The notes under the pieces are model-generated. The model was given only the letters and a program-made list of their open reading frames with translations, made no database searches and was not told where the DNA came from. Below are positions 34,171-45,026 of a DNA stretch of 45,448 nt, one piece after another. Where the stretch lies: positions 1-45,448 of the forward strand of contig NZ_CAKMLL010000027.1 of the NCBI RefSeq assembly GCF_927797785.1. Direction: 5' to 3'. Every line of letters starts with the position of its first letter. Within the stretch, counting starts at the first letter, position 1. The position numbers and the translations under genes were made by a program. Origin of the DNA: Candidatus Nitrotoga sp. BS. Lineage in GTDB: Bacteria; Pseudomonadota; Gammaproteobacteria; Burkholderiales; Gallionellaceae.

Positions 34171-36447
34171 TTAAAATAACGAACCCAAGGTAAACTGAAA
34201 TTGTTGCACCCTGTCACCAGACTGCTTGTTTAGCGGCACACCCATACTAACTTTAAGTGGACCAACTGGTGAGACCCAAGTAACAGCGACACCAGTAGAA
34301 TAACGTAAGCTGTCAGATGCTGACAAACCTTGACCAAACACTGAGCCCGCGTCCACAAAAGCACTCAAGCGCACTGATCTGTCCTTGCTCATTCCAGGCA
34401 TAGGGAATAACACTTCAGCATTTCCGATTATACGTCTGGTACTCCCCAGGGCTTGATTGTTAACGTCCCGTGGCCCGATTGAAAACGGACTATAACCACG
34501 CACCGAGCCTGGCCCGCCGGCATAGAAGTTCTTGAAGAATGGCACTGGCTTACCACCATAGCCCTGCGCACCGCCCATTTCACCATTCAGAAAGAAGGTG
34601 AGATTTTTACTGATCGGATAGAACCACTGATGCTGATATGTAAGCTTGTAAAACTGCTGGCTGTTGATCGGCATAGCGACTTCCAAGAACGCACGCTGCA
34701 CCGTCCCCTCCGTAGTGTAAATAGCGCTGTCGCGATTATCTCGGTTCCAGCCTACAGAGCCCAACACGTTACTCGTGGTGGCTCCAAATATATTGACGAA
34801 CTCTTTTAGTTGTAACGAGCTGGTGTCGGTCAGTGTCAGAGTAGTCTGTTCCGCCGACAAGCCATAATTTGTACTCTCGAAGTCGCTTATTGGTATACCA
34901 AAACGCACTCCTCCACCAATGGTTGAAGAGCTGAATGAGCTGATCGCCGTGGAGGCGGTATTCACGTTGCGTTTATATACATCAAAACCTCGGCTTACCC
35001 CATTATCAGTGTAATAGGGATTGGTATAAGACACTGAATACACTTTATTAACCTTACCGGTATTGATCTGTGTAGACAGGTTGTTGCCGGTACCGAACAA
35101 ATTTCGCTGTGTGACAGAAGCAGTAAACACTAGCCCAACGTTACTGGATATTCCGGCACCGATCGAGAAATTCCCAGTGGATTTTTCCTTAACAGCCAAA
35201 CTCACATCTATCTGGTCATTTTTACCTTGCACTGGAATAGTCTCAATATTTACTTCACTAAAGAAATCCAAGCGATCAACTTTTTGTTTGGAGGTCTTAA
35301 TTTTAGATGCGGAATACCACGCACCCTCCATCTGACGAAATTCGCGTCGGATCACTTCGTCTCGGGTTTTAGTGTTACCTGTAATGTCGATGTGTCGTAC
35401 ATAGGCTCGCGAACCAGGGTCAACCACAAAGGTAAATCCCACTTGATGCTTTTCTTTATCTACATCCGGTACCGCATTGACATTGGCAAAGGCATAACCA
35501 TCCTCACCAAGGCGGTCGCCTATTTTCGTGGTGGACTCGGTCAGTACCTTGCGAGAAAACACATCACCCGTTTGTGCTTTAATCAATTTTCGTGTCTCTG
35601 CATGAGACAAGATATTCTCAGGCCCAGATACCTTAATATCGGAAACTGTGTACTTGGCTCCTTCACTAATATTAATGGTAATGTAAATGTGTTCCTTGTC
35701 CGGTGTGATAGAAACTTGGGTAGAATCTATGGAAAACTCCAGATAGCCTGCGTCAAGGTAACGTGAACGCAAAATTTCCAAATCGGCAGACAGTTTTTGC
35801 TTAGAATATTGATCATTTTTGGTAAACCAGCTTAGCCAATTTGGAGTATCAAGCTGCATCAAACCCTTCAATTCCTTTTCGCTGAAAGCTTGGTTACCGA
35901 TAATGCTAATTTGCTTTATTTTAGAAGTCTCACCCTCTACCACATTAAAGACGATAGCGACTCGGTTGCGTTCTAACTCGGTGACAGTGGTGTTGACGTT
36001 CACTCCGTATTTGCCGCGCGCAACATACTGACGCTTGAGCTCTTGCTCCGCTTTGTCCATTGCAGATTTGTCGAAAATACGACCATCTGCCAGCCCCACC
36101 AATTTAAGATTGTCGCGAAGCGTGTCTTTCGGAATGTCCTTTACACCATTAATTTCAATGCTGGCGATAGACGGACGTTCGCGCACCATTACAATTAAGA
36201 CTCCCTGTTGCATTTCAAGGCGCACGTCTTTAAAAAAGCCAGTGGCAAACAGTGCACGGATTGCCGCAGCAGCATGCTCATCATCCAGCTTGTCACCAAC
36301 CTTAACCGGCAAATAGCTGAATACAGTCCCTGCCTCAGTACGCTGTATGCCTTCTACACGAATATCCTTTACCACGAAGGGTTCGATAGCTATGGCGGAC
36401 GCGGCATACAACAGCGGGATAAGCCCCGCTAGAATTTTTAATTTCAT
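34171..36447 (-). CDS. bamA: Outer membrane protein assembly factor BamA
   Basis: A 758-residue outer-membrane beta-barrel that inserts other barrel proteins. A signal peptide (MKLKILAGLIPLLYAASAIA) is followed by five POTRA repeats, starting FVVKDIRVEGIQRTEAGTVF, and a C-terminal 16-strand barrel with the lid-loop motif GSVRGYSPFSIGPRDVN and the terminal aromatic VQQFQFTLGSLF. ATG 36447 was chosen because signal-peptide character begins there; the frame is open to 36495 over the rseP 3' end. Confidence 0.96.
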   Translation of the reverse strand: MKLKILAGLIPLLYAASAIAIEPFVVKDIRVEGIQRTEAGTVFSYLPVKVGDKLDDEHAAAAIRALFATGFFKDVRLEMQQGVLIVMVRERPSIASIEINGVKDIPKDTLRDNLKLVGLADGRIFDKSAMDKAEQELKRQYVARGKYGVNVNTTVTELERNRVAIVFNVVEGETSKIKQISIIGNQAFSEKELKGLMQLDTPNWLSWFTKNDQYSKQKLSADLEILRSRYLDAGYLEFSIDSTQVSITPDKEHIYITINISEGAKYTVSDIKVSGPENILSHAETRKLIKAQTGDVFSRKVLTESTTKIGDRLGEDGYAFANVNAVPDVDKEKHQVGFTFVVDPGSRAYVRHIDITGNTKTRDEVIRREFRQMEGAWYSASKIKTSKQKVDRLDFFSEVNIETIPVQGKNDQIDVSLAVKEKSTGNFSIGAGISSNVGLVFTASVTQRNLFGTGNNLSTQINTGKVNKVYSVSYTNPYYTDNGVSRGFDVYKRNVNTASTAISSFSSSTIGGGVRFGIPISDFESTNYGLSAEQTTLTLTDTSSLQLKEFVNIFGATTSNVLGSVGWNRDNRDSAIYTTEGTVQRAFLEVAMPINSQQFYKLTYQHQWFYPISKNLTFFLNGEMGGAQGYGGKPVPFFKNFYAGGPGSVRGYSPFSIGPRDVNNQALGSTRRIIGNAEVLFPMPGMSKDRSVRLSAFVDAGSVFGQGLSASDSLRYSTGVAVTWVSPVGPLKVSMGVPLNKQSGDRVQQFQFTLGSLF

Positions 36448-36460
36448 GTATTGTTTCAAC

Positions 36461-37813
36461 CTAAAACAGACGGCTAAAATCGTTAAACAACGCAAGTGCC
36501 ATCAACGTAACGAGTAGCGCAATACCAATTTTTTGCCCGACCTCCCAAATCTTCTCGGGCATCGGACTACCTTTGATTAACTCGACTATATAATACAGCA
36601 AATGACCCCCATCTAATAAGGGTATGGGCAGTAAATTCAATACTCCGAGACTAATACTGATAAGCGCCAGAAAATTTAGGTACGAGATCATACCCATCTG
36701 TGCAGACTGTCCAGCATAATCGGCAATGGTAATTGGCCCGCTCAAGTTTTTCAACGACATATCGCCTGTCACCATTTTGCCCAGCGCCTTCAAACTCACC
36801 TTGCTAATTTCCCAAGTTTTGCGTAAGGCATTGCCGAATGCTGCAAACGGCGCATATTGCACATTAGTCAACAAAGCGTCGAACTCACGCTGATCTATGT
36901 GCGGTGCAGCTCCAATTTTGCCTACCGTAATATTCCCTTCGTTGGTTGCCTCAGGTGTTAGATCAAGGATTCGTAGCATGCCACTTCGTTCAATCTCCAG
37001 CCGCATTAACTGTCCCGGATGACTGCGCACTACCTCCACCAAGCCTTTCCAGGATTTGATACTCTGCCCATCCACACTCAGGATTTTATCGTCCTGGAGT
37101 AGCCCAGCACGCTGAGCAATCCCGCCCTCTTCCAACTTTCCGATGATAGGACGCACCAGCGGCTGATAAGGTTGCAAACCGAGAACGCGCAAAAAATTTT
37201 CATCCATATCATCAGATGTGAGCGCTTTCAGACTGAGCACATGCTGGACTATATCTCCTTGCGTAGTAAGCGCTTCTATCCGTGCTTCGGTAGCACCTTG
37301 CAGAGCGAGATCCAATAATACCCAGCTCATTTGCTCCCAGCTCGGAATGACTTGCCCATTAATGCTGACGATAGTTTCCTGCGCTTGCATGGATGCGGCT
37401 TCTGCAGCGGTATTTGGTAATATTTCGCCCAGCACAGGCTTAAGGCTCGGCACACCATAGATGAATAACGCCCAGAACAGTAAAATAGCCAGCAGTAGGT
37501 TGGCCACCGGCCCCGCCACCACGATTGCTATGCGCTGTAAAACGGGCTGACGATTGAATGCAGAATGTAGCTCATGCGCTGCCACTTTACCTTCACGCTC
37601 ATCCAGCATCTTCACGTAACCGCCTAAGGGAATAGCGGAGATCACCCAATCTGTCTCGCTATTTTTGAAGCGTTTACTGTAAATTTCCTTGCCGAAACCG
37701 ACTGAAAAACGCAACACTTTCACACCGCACCATCGTGCTACCGAGTAGTGACCCAGCTCGTGGATCACTACTAATATTGCTATAGCAACTATGAAAGCCA
37801 GTAGAGTAATCAT
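36461..37813 (-). CDS. rseP: RIP metalloprotease RseP
   Basis: A 450-residue inner-membrane site-2 protease that cuts RseA within the membrane, releasing RpoE. The zinc motif HELGH is at residues 18-22 (VVIHELGHYSVARWCGVKVL), two PDZ regions lie in the middle (for example GIAQRAGLLQDDKILSVDGQ), and the third ligand is in NLLPIPLLDGGHLLYYIVE. It starts two bases after the dxr stop. Its probable partners rpoE/rseA/rseB are at 13-15 kb. Confidence 0.96.
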   Translation of the reverse strand: MITLLAFIVAIAILVVIHELGHYSVARWCGVKVLRFSVGFGKEIYSKRFKNSETDWVISAIPLGGYVKMLDEREGKVAAHELHSAFNRQPVLQRIAIVVAGPVANLLLAILLFWALFIYGVPSLKPVLGEILPNTAAEAASMQAQETIVSINGQVIPSWEQMSWVLLDLALQGATEARIEALTTQGDIVQHVLSLKALTSDDMDENFLRVLGLQPYQPLVRPIIGKLEEGGIAQRAGLLQDDKILSVDGQSIKSWKGLVEVVRSHPGQLMRLEIERSGMLRILDLTPEATNEGNITVGKIGAAPHIDQREFDALLTNVQYAPFAAFGNALRKTWEISKVSLKALGKMVTGDMSLKNLSGPITIADYAGQSAQMGMISYLNFLALISISLGVLNLLPIPLLDGGHLLYYIVELIKGSPMPEKIWEVGQKIGIALLVTLMALALFNDFSRLF

Positions 37814-37815
37814 GA

Positions 37816-39018
37816 TTAGCAAATCGTATTTTTAATTAAATCATTTGCCACTACACGCGCAGCTTCATCCGCCTCTAACACATCCTCCAGCGTGTTAACC
37901 GTAGTTATCCGCACATCAGCTAGCACATTTTCTATCAGTCGTGGAATGGCAAGAAAAGGAAGTTGTTTATTTAGGAATGCGGCCACGGCTACTTCATTGG
38001 CCGCATTTAGCATGGCAGGTGCTGTACCGCCGGCTCGTAAAGCTTGATAGGCCAGTGCCAAACCTGGGAAACGTGCAAAATCCGGCGCGACAAAATCAAG
38101 TGTCGCTACCTTAAGCAGATCCAGCGGCTCTGCACCCGCTTCAATCCGTTCCGGGTAAGCCAACGCATAAGCAATCGGGATGCGCATGTCCGGGTTACCC
38201 AACTGTGCCAGCACCGAGCCGTCTACATACTGCACAAGCGAATGAATAATGCTTTGCGGATGCACCACGACCTGAATCGCATCGGCTGGCGCGTTAAACA
38301 ACCAGTGTGCCTCAATGACTTCCAGCCCCTTGTTTATCATGGTGGCGGAATCTACCGAAATCTTGCGTCCCATTATCCAATTAGGGTGCGCGCACGCTTG
38401 TTCTGGCGTGACATGTTGTAATTCAGATAAAGTGGCATTAAGAAAAGGTCCACCAGATGCAGTGAGCAAAATTTTACTTACCCCACTGGCAGCTAAACTA
38501 TCCGTGCGATGACGAGAATAGTCATGAGGCAAAGCCTGAAAGATGGCGTTATGTTCACTGTCAATGGGCAACAACGTAGCGCCATGCTTTTGTATCACAT
38601 CCATAAACACTCGCCCTGCCATTACCAGTGCTTCCTTGTTCGCCAGCAAAATTTTCTTGCCAGCGCGTGCAGCAGCTAACGTCGGCCGTAACCCTGCTGC
38701 ACCGACAATAGCGGCCATTACCGTATCCACTTCCGGTAATGACGCAACCCGCTCCAGCGCTGATGCTCCACATAAAACCTCAACATCCATGCCAGCTCCA
38801 GCGATGCGCTGCTCCAGACGCATAGCTGCCCCTTCATCCATCAATACAGCATAGCGTGGTGCAAAACGAATACATTGCTCAAATAGAGTGTTGTCTTGAC
38901 ACTGCGCGGTGAGTGCAGTGATACGGTAGCGCCCAGGGTGGCGCGCCACCACATCCAATGTGCTTGTCCCTATGCTACCCGTAGAACCAAGTATGGTGAG
39001 ATGGCTTATACTTTTCAT
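37816..39018 (-). CDS. dxr: 1-deoxy-D-xylulose 5-phosphate reductoisomerase
   Basis: A 400-residue NADPH-dependent enzyme, first committed step of the MEP isoprenoid pathway. The nucleotide-binding start is [20 protein letters not shown]; metal and substrate sites include [22 protein letters not shown]-like ASGGPFL and [20 protein letters not shown]. It overlaps cdsA by 4 nt. ispD and ispF are at 2.0-3.2 kb. Confidence 0.97.
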   Translation of the reverse strand: MKSISHLTILGSTGSIGTSTLDVVARHPGRYRITALTAQCQDNTLFEQCIRFAPRYAVLMDEGAAMRLEQRIAGAGMDVEVLCGASALERVASLPEVDTVMAAIVGAAGLRPTLAAARAGKKILLANKEALVMAGRVFMDVIQKHGATLLPIDSEHNAIFQALPHDYSRHRTDSLAASGVSKILLTASGGPFLNATLSELQHVTPEQACAHPNWIMGRKISVDSATMINKGLEVIEAHWLFNAPADAIQVVVHPQSIIHSLVQYVDGSVLAQLGNPDMRIPIAYALAYPERIEAGAEPLDLLKVATLDFVAPDFARFPGLALAYQALRAGGTAPAMLNAANEVAVAAFLNKQLPFLAIPRLIENVLADVRITTVNTLEDVLEADEAARVVANDLIKNTIC

Positions 39019-39836
39019 GCCACCCTTTGAAGTAGAATCCCTAGTGCAGCCAATGGCAAAGTAGATGTCAGAGCATCAATGCGATCCAGCAGGCCACCAT
39101 GACCGGGAAGCAATGCGCCGCTGTCTTTGACCCCAGCTTGACGCTTAATGGCCGACTCAAACAAATCTCCGATCACCGCCAGTCCCACCCATCCCCAAGA
39201 TGCTAAAAGCATGCCAGACAGTGCTGCATAGTTAGTGAAAAGGTCATTTGTACAAACAATCAGCAGCACATACACAGTAACGCCGAGCAACGCGCCGAAC
39301 ACGCCTTCCCAAGTTTTACCGGGACTAATATTGGGCGCAAGCTTGTGCTTGCCAAATTTACGTCCACTGAAATAAGCCGCTATATCTGCCATCCATACTA
39401 GCCCCATCACTCCCAATAACCACCAAGGATTTTGCATACGCAAGTCCATCATCGCCACGCCAGTCGGAATCAATAGCATCCAACCAATTGGCATCATTAA
39501 CAGCGGTTGGCGCACTTGCCAATGAGCGATCAGCCAAAGTGGCACCAAAATTAGCCATAACAACGCCGACATACCGTATATCAGCATATGCAATGACTCA
39601 AGCTGTCCAGGGTATTGCGTATCAAGAAAAACGATGCCCAACATCACAGCCAAAGTCAGCCATAAATAAGCATGAACCGACTTTTTGGACAGTTTGGATA
39701 AGTGCGCCCATTCCAATGATCCTTGCATCACAAGGATCATTACCAGCGCAGCCCACCCCAAAGTGGGCAATAAAAAAAGTGCTAACAGGAACAGTGACAG
39801 CAGAATAACGGCCGTGATCACTCGCTGCTTAAGCAT
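39015..39836 (-). CDS. cdsA: Phosphatidate cytidylyltransferase
   Basis: A 273-residue polytopic membrane enzyme making CDP-diacylglycerol. The CdsA signature is at the C-terminus: [20 protein letters not shown], then GLLDRIDAL. Seven to eight hydrophobic helices precede it. The start [12 protein letters not shown] at 39836 overlaps the uppS stop; an ATG twelve bases upstream (MEKP...) is an alternative. Confidence 0.95.
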   Translation of the reverse strand: MLKQRVITAVILLSLFLLALFLLPTLGWAALVMILVMQGSLEWAHLSKLSKKSVHAYLWLTLAVMLGIVFLDTQYPGQLESLHMLIYGMSALLWLILVPLWLIAHWQVRQPLLMMPIGWMLLIPTGVAMMDLRMQNPWWLLGVMGLVWMADIAAYFSGRKFGKHKLAPNISPGKTWEGVFGALLGVTVYVLLIVCTNDLFTNYAALSGMLLASWGWVGLAVIGDLFESAIKRQAGVKDSGALLPGHGGLLDRIDALTSTLPLAALGILLQRVA

Positions 39837-40608
39837 TGGTTTTTCCATCCTGCATTCGCTCGCTCTGTACTTGGTCACTGGTTCGGCCGAAGCGACGCTC
39901 TCGCGCGTAGTAAGACTGAATAGCCAATTTCAATGCTTCGCCATCAAAGGCTGGCCACAGCGTATCGGTGAAATATAACTCGGTATAAGCCAATTGCCAG
40001 AGCAGGAAATTGCTGATGCGTTGTTCGCCGCCAGTACGGATAAATAAATCCGGCTCAGGCGCATAATGCATGGAAAGATACACTTCCAGGTCTTTATCTT
40101 TAAAACCGCCAGCCAGATCAGGTCGCGCTTGCAGCATCGACTGCATGGCTTGCATAATATCCCAGCGTCCACCGTAGTCGGCGGCAACGGTAAGCGTCAA
40201 GCTAGCATTGCCTGCAGTCAATTGTTCCGCGTCCAAAATGCATTGATTAAGATTGGCATCGAAACGGCTACGATCACCGATTATTTTTAGCCTAATATTA
40301 TTTTCATGCAACTTGGATACTTCACGGTCAAGCATCTTCAAGAATAACTGCATCAGAAAGGAAACTTCGTCTGCTGGGCGACGCCAGTTCTCGCTACTAA
40401 AGGCAAACAGGGTCAGGTATTCGACCCCCAGTTCGCGGCAGACTTTCACGATCTCGCGTACCGTTGCCACGCCGCGTTGATGTCCAGCAACACGTGGCAG
40501 AAAGCGCTGCTTAGCCCAGCGACCATTACCATCCATAATGATGGCAATATGACGTGGCACTTGAGGTGTTGCCGGATCGGTGCGAGTGGAACTTTGAAAT
40601 AACGCCAT
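39829..40608 (-). CDS. uppS: Undecaprenyl diphosphate synthase
   Basis: A 259-residue cis-prenyltransferase producing the C55 lipid carrier for peptidoglycan and O-antigen. The active-site aspartate lies in [27 protein letters not shown] and the C-terminal [20 protein letters not shown] are further family blocks. ATG 40608 follows AGGGG by six bases; the frame upstream to 40647 is not needed. Confidence 0.96.
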   Translation of the reverse strand: MALFQSSTRTDPATPQVPRHIAIIMDGNGRWAKQRFLPRVAGHQRGVATVREIVKVCRELGVEYLTLFAFSSENWRRPADEVSFLMQLFLKMLDREVSKLHENNIRLKIIGDRSRFDANLNQCILDAEQLTAGNASLTLTVAADYGGRWDIMQAMQSMLQARPDLAGGFKDKDLEVYLSMHYAPEPDLFIRTGGEQRISNFLLWQLAYTELYFTDTLWPAFDGEALKLAIQSYYARERRFGRTSDQVQSERMQDGKTNA

Positions 40609-40711
40609 CATGAACCCCTGAAGCAATCTCGCGAGGACAACGACCATTTGGGTCGCTCAAGCGAGCAATGCACTCGCTTTCTCATGATATACCACCCCAT
40701 ATGGTGTGCAG

Positions 40712-41269
40712 TTAAACCGCCATCAGGTCAATTTCTTTTTTTTGCAGCAACTTGTCTACGTCTACTACGAAATGGTCAGTAAGTTTCTGTATCTCATCTT
40801 GCCCACGGCGCTCATCATCCTCGCCAATTTCTTTATCCTTAAGCAATTTCTTAAGGTGCTCATTGGCATCGCGACGTATGTTGCGTATAGCCACCTTAGC
40901 GCTCTCCGACTCACTACGCACAACCTTAATCAAGTCACGGCGACGTTCTTCGGTCAGCATCGGCATGGGCACCCGGATTAAATCCCCATTGGTTGCTGGA
41001 TTCAGCCCCAGATCAGCATCGCGTATCGCCTTTTCCACCGGCACTATCATATTTTTTTCCCATGGCTGTACCCCAATGGTGCGCGAATCAATCAAAGTCA
41101 CATTAGCAATCTGGCTAATCAACGTGGGACTACCATAATAATCCACAGTCACATGATCCAGAATACCCGTGTGTGCCCTACCAGTACGAATTTTGCCGAA
41201 ATCCACTTTAAGCGTTTCCAGCGTCTTATTCATCTTCTGTTCAGAATTTTTTTTGATATCAGAAATCAT
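40712..41269 (-). CDS. frr: Ribosome recycling factor
   Basis: A 185-residue protein that, with EF-G, splits post-termination ribosomes. Three-helix-bundle motifs include [39 protein letters not shown] and [20 protein letters not shown]. Length is exact for the family. Follows pyrH. Confidence 0.97.
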   Translation of the reverse strand: MISDIKKNSEQKMNKTLETLKVDFGKIRTGRAHTGILDHVTVDYYGSPTLISQIANVTLIDSRTIGVQPWEKNMIVPVEKAIRDADLGLNPATNGDLIRVPMPMLTEERRRDLIKVVRSESESAKVAIRNIRRDANEHLKKLLKDKEIGEDDERRGQDEIQKLTDHFVVDVDKLLQKKEIDLMAV

Positions 41270-41284
41270 TACATTTACTCTCCA

Positions 41285-42007
41285 TCAGTTACAGTGCACC
41301 AGCGTCCCTTCATCCTGGCCCATCACTACGCGCTTAAGCGCGCCATGCTTGAAGATACTGAATACAATGATTGGCAAGCTCTGATCACGGCACAGGGTCA
41401 ATGCAGTGGCATCCATCACCTTAAGATTTTTGTTAATCGCTTCATCAAAACTCAATTTCTGATAACGAGTAGCGGCGGAATCCAGTTTCGGGTCGGCGGT
41501 ATACACCCCCTCCACCTTGGTTGCCTTAATGACAACATCTGCATCCATTTCAACGCCACGCAAGGCAGCGGCGGTATCAGTGGTGAAAAATGGATTACCC
41601 GTACCAGCAGCAAAGATCACAACTTTGCCATCTTCCAGGTAGCGCAATGCCTTGCCTCGTATAAATGGCTCAGCCACTTGCTCCAGGTTGAGAGCTGACT
41701 GCACCCGGCAATCCAAACCGAAACGTTTCATAGCATCCTGCAAGGCCATTGCATTCATTACGGTGGCCAACATTCCCATATAATCGGCGTTGGCACGATC
41801 CATTCCGGCAGCGGCCGGAGCAACTCCGCGAAAAATATTTCCGCCGCCGACCACCACCGCCACTTGCACTCCCAGCCTAACTACCTCGCCAATTTCACTC
41901 ACGATACGCTCAATCACAGCACGGTTAATGCCGTAGCTATCATCGCCCATCAAGGCTTCCCCGGAAAGCTTGAGCAGAATGCGCTTATATGCTGGAGCAA
42001 CTGACAT
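41285..42007 (-). CDS. pyrH: Uridylate kinase (UMP kinase)
   Basis: A 240-residue amino-acid-kinase-fold enzyme phosphorylating UMP. The start [20 protein letters not shown], the glycine-rich [13 protein letters not shown] and [20 protein letters not shown] are diagnostic. It starts three bases after the tsf stop in the conserved rpsB-tsf-pyrH-frr order. Confidence 0.97.
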   Translation of the reverse strand: MSVAPAYKRILLKLSGEALMGDDSYGINRAVIERIVSEIGEVVRLGVQVAVVVGGGNIFRGVAPAAAGMDRANADYMGMLATVMNAMALQDAMKRFGLDCRVQSALNLEQVAEPFIRGKALRYLEDGKVVIFAAGTGNPFFTTDTAAALRGVEMDADVVIKATKVEGVYTADPKLDSAATRYQKLSFDEAINKNLKVMDATALTLCRDQSLPIIVFSIFKHGALKRVVMGQDEGTLVHCN

Positions 42008-42010
42008 CTA

Positions 42011-42889
42011 TTATACCTTCGCGGCTGCAGCAACTTCGGCAGCGTAATCTACTACCGCCTTTTCTATACCCTCACCCACCACGAACATCTGGAACGCATT
42101 GACCTTAACGCCATGGGTAGACAATAACTTTTCTACCAAAATGTCAGGATCTTTCACAAATGGTTGGCCCAACAGAGTAACTTCAGCCAAGTACTTGGCA
42201 ATACGTCCATCCACCATTTTTTCCACAATGTTAGCCGGCTTTCCGCTTTCTGCAGCTTGTGCGGTATAAACCTTCCGTTCTGTATCAAGCAACTCCTGAG
42301 ACACTTGCTCTTTAGAAACACAAATCGGCTTGCTCGCAGCGATGTGCATCGCCAAATCTTTACCCAATGCGTCATCACCACCGCTGATATCTAAAAGCAC
42401 ACCTATCTTACTGCCGTGCAAATAAGTCACCAACTTGCCCGCTGTACTATAACGCACGAAACGACGCACACTGACATTCTCACCCACCTTCATGATCAGC
42501 GCCTTGCGTGCATCTTCCACACTGTCACCACCCCCCAATACAGCGGAAGACAGAGCCACAATATCACTTGGGTTATTTTGTGCAATGGCTTGCGCCACAT
42601 TACTCGCAAATGCCATGAAATCATCATTCTTTGCCATGAAATCCGTTTCACAGTTCACTTCCACCAGCGCACCAACCTTACCATCAGTACTGATAAAAGC
42701 ACTCACCAAGCCCTCAGCCGCTATACGCGAAGCCGCCTTACTTGCCTTGGCACCACTTTTAATGCGCAATAGCTCTTCAGCTGCCTTGAGATCGCCATTG
42801 GTTTCAACTAGCGCCTTTTTGCAATCCATCATGCCGAGACCAGTTGCCTCACGCAGATCCTTAACCATACCTGCGGTAATTTCCGCCAT
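42011..42889 (-). CDS. tsf: Translation elongation factor Ts
   Basis: A 292-residue guanine-nucleotide exchange factor for EF-Tu. Motifs: [20 protein letters not shown] (UBA-like N-terminus), [20 protein letters not shown] (the TDFVA-type contact with EF-Tu) and [12 protein letters not shown]. It is separated from rpsB by a strong hairpin that should reduce its transcription relative to S2. Confidence 0.97.
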   Translation of the reverse strand: MAEITAGMVKDLREATGLGMMDCKKALVETNGDLKAAEELLRIKSGAKASKAASRIAAEGLVSAFISTDGKVGALVEVNCETDFMAKNDDFMAFASNVAQAIAQNNPSDIVALSSAVLGGGDSVEDARKALIMKVGENVSVRRFVRYSTAGKLVTYLHGSKIGVLLDISGGDDALGKDLAMHIAASKPICVSKEQVSQELLDTERKVYTAQAAESGKPANIVEKMVDGRIAKYLAEVTLLGQPFVKDPDILVEKLLSTHGVKVNAFQMFVVGEGIEKAVVDYAAEVAAAAKV

Positions 42890-42914
42890 CCCAAACTCCT
42901 TGAAAAAACAACCT

Positions 42915-42942
42915 AAAAAAAGGGGCTCTCGCCCCTTTTATC
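42915..42942 (-). terminator. rpsB-tsf intergenic terminator/attenuator
   Basis: On the minus strand AAAAGGGGC (42939-42931), loop GAGA, GCCCCTTTT and a run of seven T residues form a classic Rho-independent hairpin. Since tsf and the rest of the cluster follow, partial termination is likely, giving excess S2 transcript. Confidence 0.8.
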
Positions 42943-42957
42943 CAATCGAAAAGAAGC

Positions 42958-43683
42958 TTATACCGCCTGCTCTTCGACCTGCGCCACGACTTCGTTAAGC
43001 GCCTGTTCGCGACCTTCCAGCACTGCATCGGCCATTCCACGCGCATACAAGCGTATAGCCTGACTGGAATCATCGTTACCCGGAATGACATAATCCACAC
43101 CTAATGGAGAATGGTTGGTATCCACTACGCCTATCACTGGAATATTCAATTTCTGTGCTTCCACGATGGTACCCTTTTGGTAACCAACATCGATCACAAA
43201 AATCGCGGTAGGCAGACTCTGCATGTTCTTGATGCCACCGAGGCTGCGATCCAATTTTTCCAGCTCGCGTTGCATCATAAGACCTTCCTTTTTGGAAATT
43301 TTTTCCATAGCTACGCTATCCAGCATCAAAGCTTCCAGCTCATGCAGACGCTTTACGGATTGCTGTACAGTCTTAAAATTAGTGAGCATACCGCCCAGCC
43401 AGCGGTGATCAACAAAAGGACTGCCACAACGAAGTGCCTCTTCTTTGAGGATTTCGCGCGCTTGACGTTTAGTCGCAACAAACAATATCGTGCCCTTATT
43501 AGCAGCAATTTTGCGTACAAACTTCAACGCGTCGTTATACATAACAACGGTTTTTTCCAGATTGATAATATGAATTTTGTTACGATGGCCGAAAATAAAA
43601 GGAGCCATTTTCGGATTCCAATAACGAGTTTGATGTCCAAAATGGACGCCCGCCTCCAGCATTTGACGCATGATTACAGCCAT
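42958..43683 (-). CDS. rpsB: 30S ribosomal protein S2
   Basis: A 241-residue small-subunit protein. Starts [20 protein letters not shown] after a short AVI; includes [20 protein letters not shown] and [20 protein letters not shown]. First gene of the large minus-strand cluster, with promoter and structured leader immediately upstream. Confidence 0.98.
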   Translation of the reverse strand: MAVIMRQMLEAGVHFGHQTRYWNPKMAPFIFGHRNKIHIINLEKTVVMYNDALKFVRKIAANKGTILFVATKRQAREILKEEALRCGSPFVDHRWLGGMLTNFKTVQQSVKRLHELEALMLDSVAMEKISKKEGLMMQRELEKLDRSLGGIKNMQSLPTAIFVIDVGYQKGTIVEAQKLNIPVIGVVDTNHSPLGVDYVIPGNDDSSQAIRLYARGMADAVLEGREQALNEVVAQVEEQAV

Positions 43684-43765
43684 AATTACTCCATGTGTTA
43701 AGGGTTAAGTCTTCCACTCGCCAGATCGACCTTTACAGGCACCCCAACATGAACGAGTGTGTGAA
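43684..43765 (-). promoter_or_regulatory. Structured rpsB 5' leader, candidate S2 autoregulatory site
   Basis: On the minus strand CACTCG (43759-43754) and CGAGTG (43720-43715) pair across about 33 nt that include TTGGGGTGCC, followed by AAGACTTAACCCTTAA and a GGAG ribosome site. Proteobacterial rpsB leaders carry a structured element by which S2 represses its own operon; I infer an analogous element here from position and pairing. Confidence 0.5.
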
Positions 43766-43806
43766 TTTCCTGATATTTAAGCCTATGCAGAATAAGCAGG
43801 GCGCAC

Positions 43807-43835
43807 ATTGTAACCTAAGCGCCCAATCAACTCAA
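43807..43835 (-). promoter_or_regulatory. Sigma70 promoter of rpsB
   Basis: On the minus strand TTGAGT (43835-43830) and TACAAT (43812-43807) are spaced by 17 bp, matching -35 (4/6) and -10 (5/6). It lies about 125 bp before the rpsB start and just upstream of the structured leader. Confidence 0.65.
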
Positions 43836-43944
43836 ACGCGAGTCTTGCCCAATGTAGTAGCGATTGGTTGAACGCATTATTTCAACGAAGAATGAGCCTA
43901 AAGCGAACAAATTGAAGTCGAATTGAAGAAAGGGGCTGATTTTA

Positions 43945-44240
43945 GCTGTTAAAGCTCAACTGTTTATTAACGCACTCAACAAATAAATCTGAGGGGTTTG
44001 TGTACCATTTTTTCAATGACTGAATGGGAGTCAGATGAGTCAAAAGCAGGGGTGCATCACCACGCTGCTGATGCACCCGTTGAAGCGCTCCACCATGCCA
44101 TTGGCTTGAGGATGATGAGGTGGCAGACGGACGATACTCTAGGCCCATCTCGGTACAACTGACATCAACACAAGCCTGCCTGTAGGCGTTCATTCATGCT
44201 GGTAAAGTGATTCCCGTTATCCGTCAGAATCATTGATTTT
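43945..44240 (-). pseudogene. IS481-type transposase remnant (frameshifted)
   Basis: Three minus-strand frames each carry part of an rve/DDE transposase C-terminus: ILTDNGNHFTSMNE (catalytic Asp), then PPHHPQANGMVERFNGC (catalytic Glu), then LTHLTPIQSLKKWYTNPSDL with LFVECV, matching the IS481 ending TP-QALKEW----P-LFVKRV. At least two frameshifts are needed, and the N-terminal half is absent, so it is inactive. Confidence 0.75.
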
Positions 44241-44337
44241 CATTGGTACGGCTCGTATCAGTCAGCACAAAAAATCGGTTATCTAATGATGGAAATCAAC
44301 ATCTAACGAGACATAGCTTTGTAATATTGAGAAGAGC

Positions 44338-44962
44338 GAGCAAGGTGATCGTCCACCGTTCCCCACCGAGACGATGGTGCGCATTCTGTTTCTGAAGCGG
44401 TGCAACAACCTCTCGGATGAACAGATGGAGTATCAACTGCTTGACCGGCTGAGCTACCAGCGCTTCTGCGGTCTGACTGATTCAGCGAGCATTCCGGATC
44501 GAACCACCGTCTGGACTTTTGAAAACCGAATTAGCGAAGTGGGTGCCCAGGCTTTATCGATGGTATGGAGCAACAACTGCTCAAGCAAGGCTACATCGCC
44601 CGCGGTGGTCAGATCATCGACGCTACTCTGGCTCCGGCTCCGAAGCAGCACTTCACCCGGGACGACAAGAAACAGCTCAAGGGTGCGCGCAACCTTCCCC
44701 TTTCGGCACAGGCGAATTTTGTCATGACCATGATAGCGGCCAGCTACAACTTTAAGCGTCTGGTTTAACTTAAGCGGGCTGGAATTGAGGCCTATAGACG
44801 TTCACAACAGTCCGAATTGCTTAAAAAATGAGCGATTCTAGATACAAAATGGAGTGGAACTGCGCAACAATATGCAATCCATCGAAGCATCTGAACCGGG
44901 TTTGCTCGCGGTCATAAAGTTCAGGCCGGAAAGTTTGAAAACTATGGTTTTTAGAGGTGCCC
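44338..44962 (+). mobile_element. IS5-family insertion sequence remnant
   Basis: The plus strand from about 44353 reads PPFPTETMVRILFLKRCNNL, then SDEQMEYQLLDRLSYQRFCG, the IS5 transposase N-terminal domain. A frameshift near 44565 leads to LLKQGYIARGGQIIDATLAP (DDE Asp), and an internal deletion joins this to the C-terminal ending ASYNFKRLV. The right terminus TTTTTAGAGGTGCCC is at 44948-44962. The left end and first part of the gene are missing. Inactive. Confidence 0.75.
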
Positions 44963-45026
44963 TGAATTGTGTTTTCTAGTTAATTAGATCAAAATACGCC
45001 GCTGATTGTTATTTAGGAATCCCAAT

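Noticed and set aside
29381-44962. A composite transposon bounded by the two similar 15 bp ends in inverted orientation
   Set aside because: The 15.6 kb between them is the conserved rpsB-to-rnhB housekeeping cluster; the ends are more simply two independent IS remnants.
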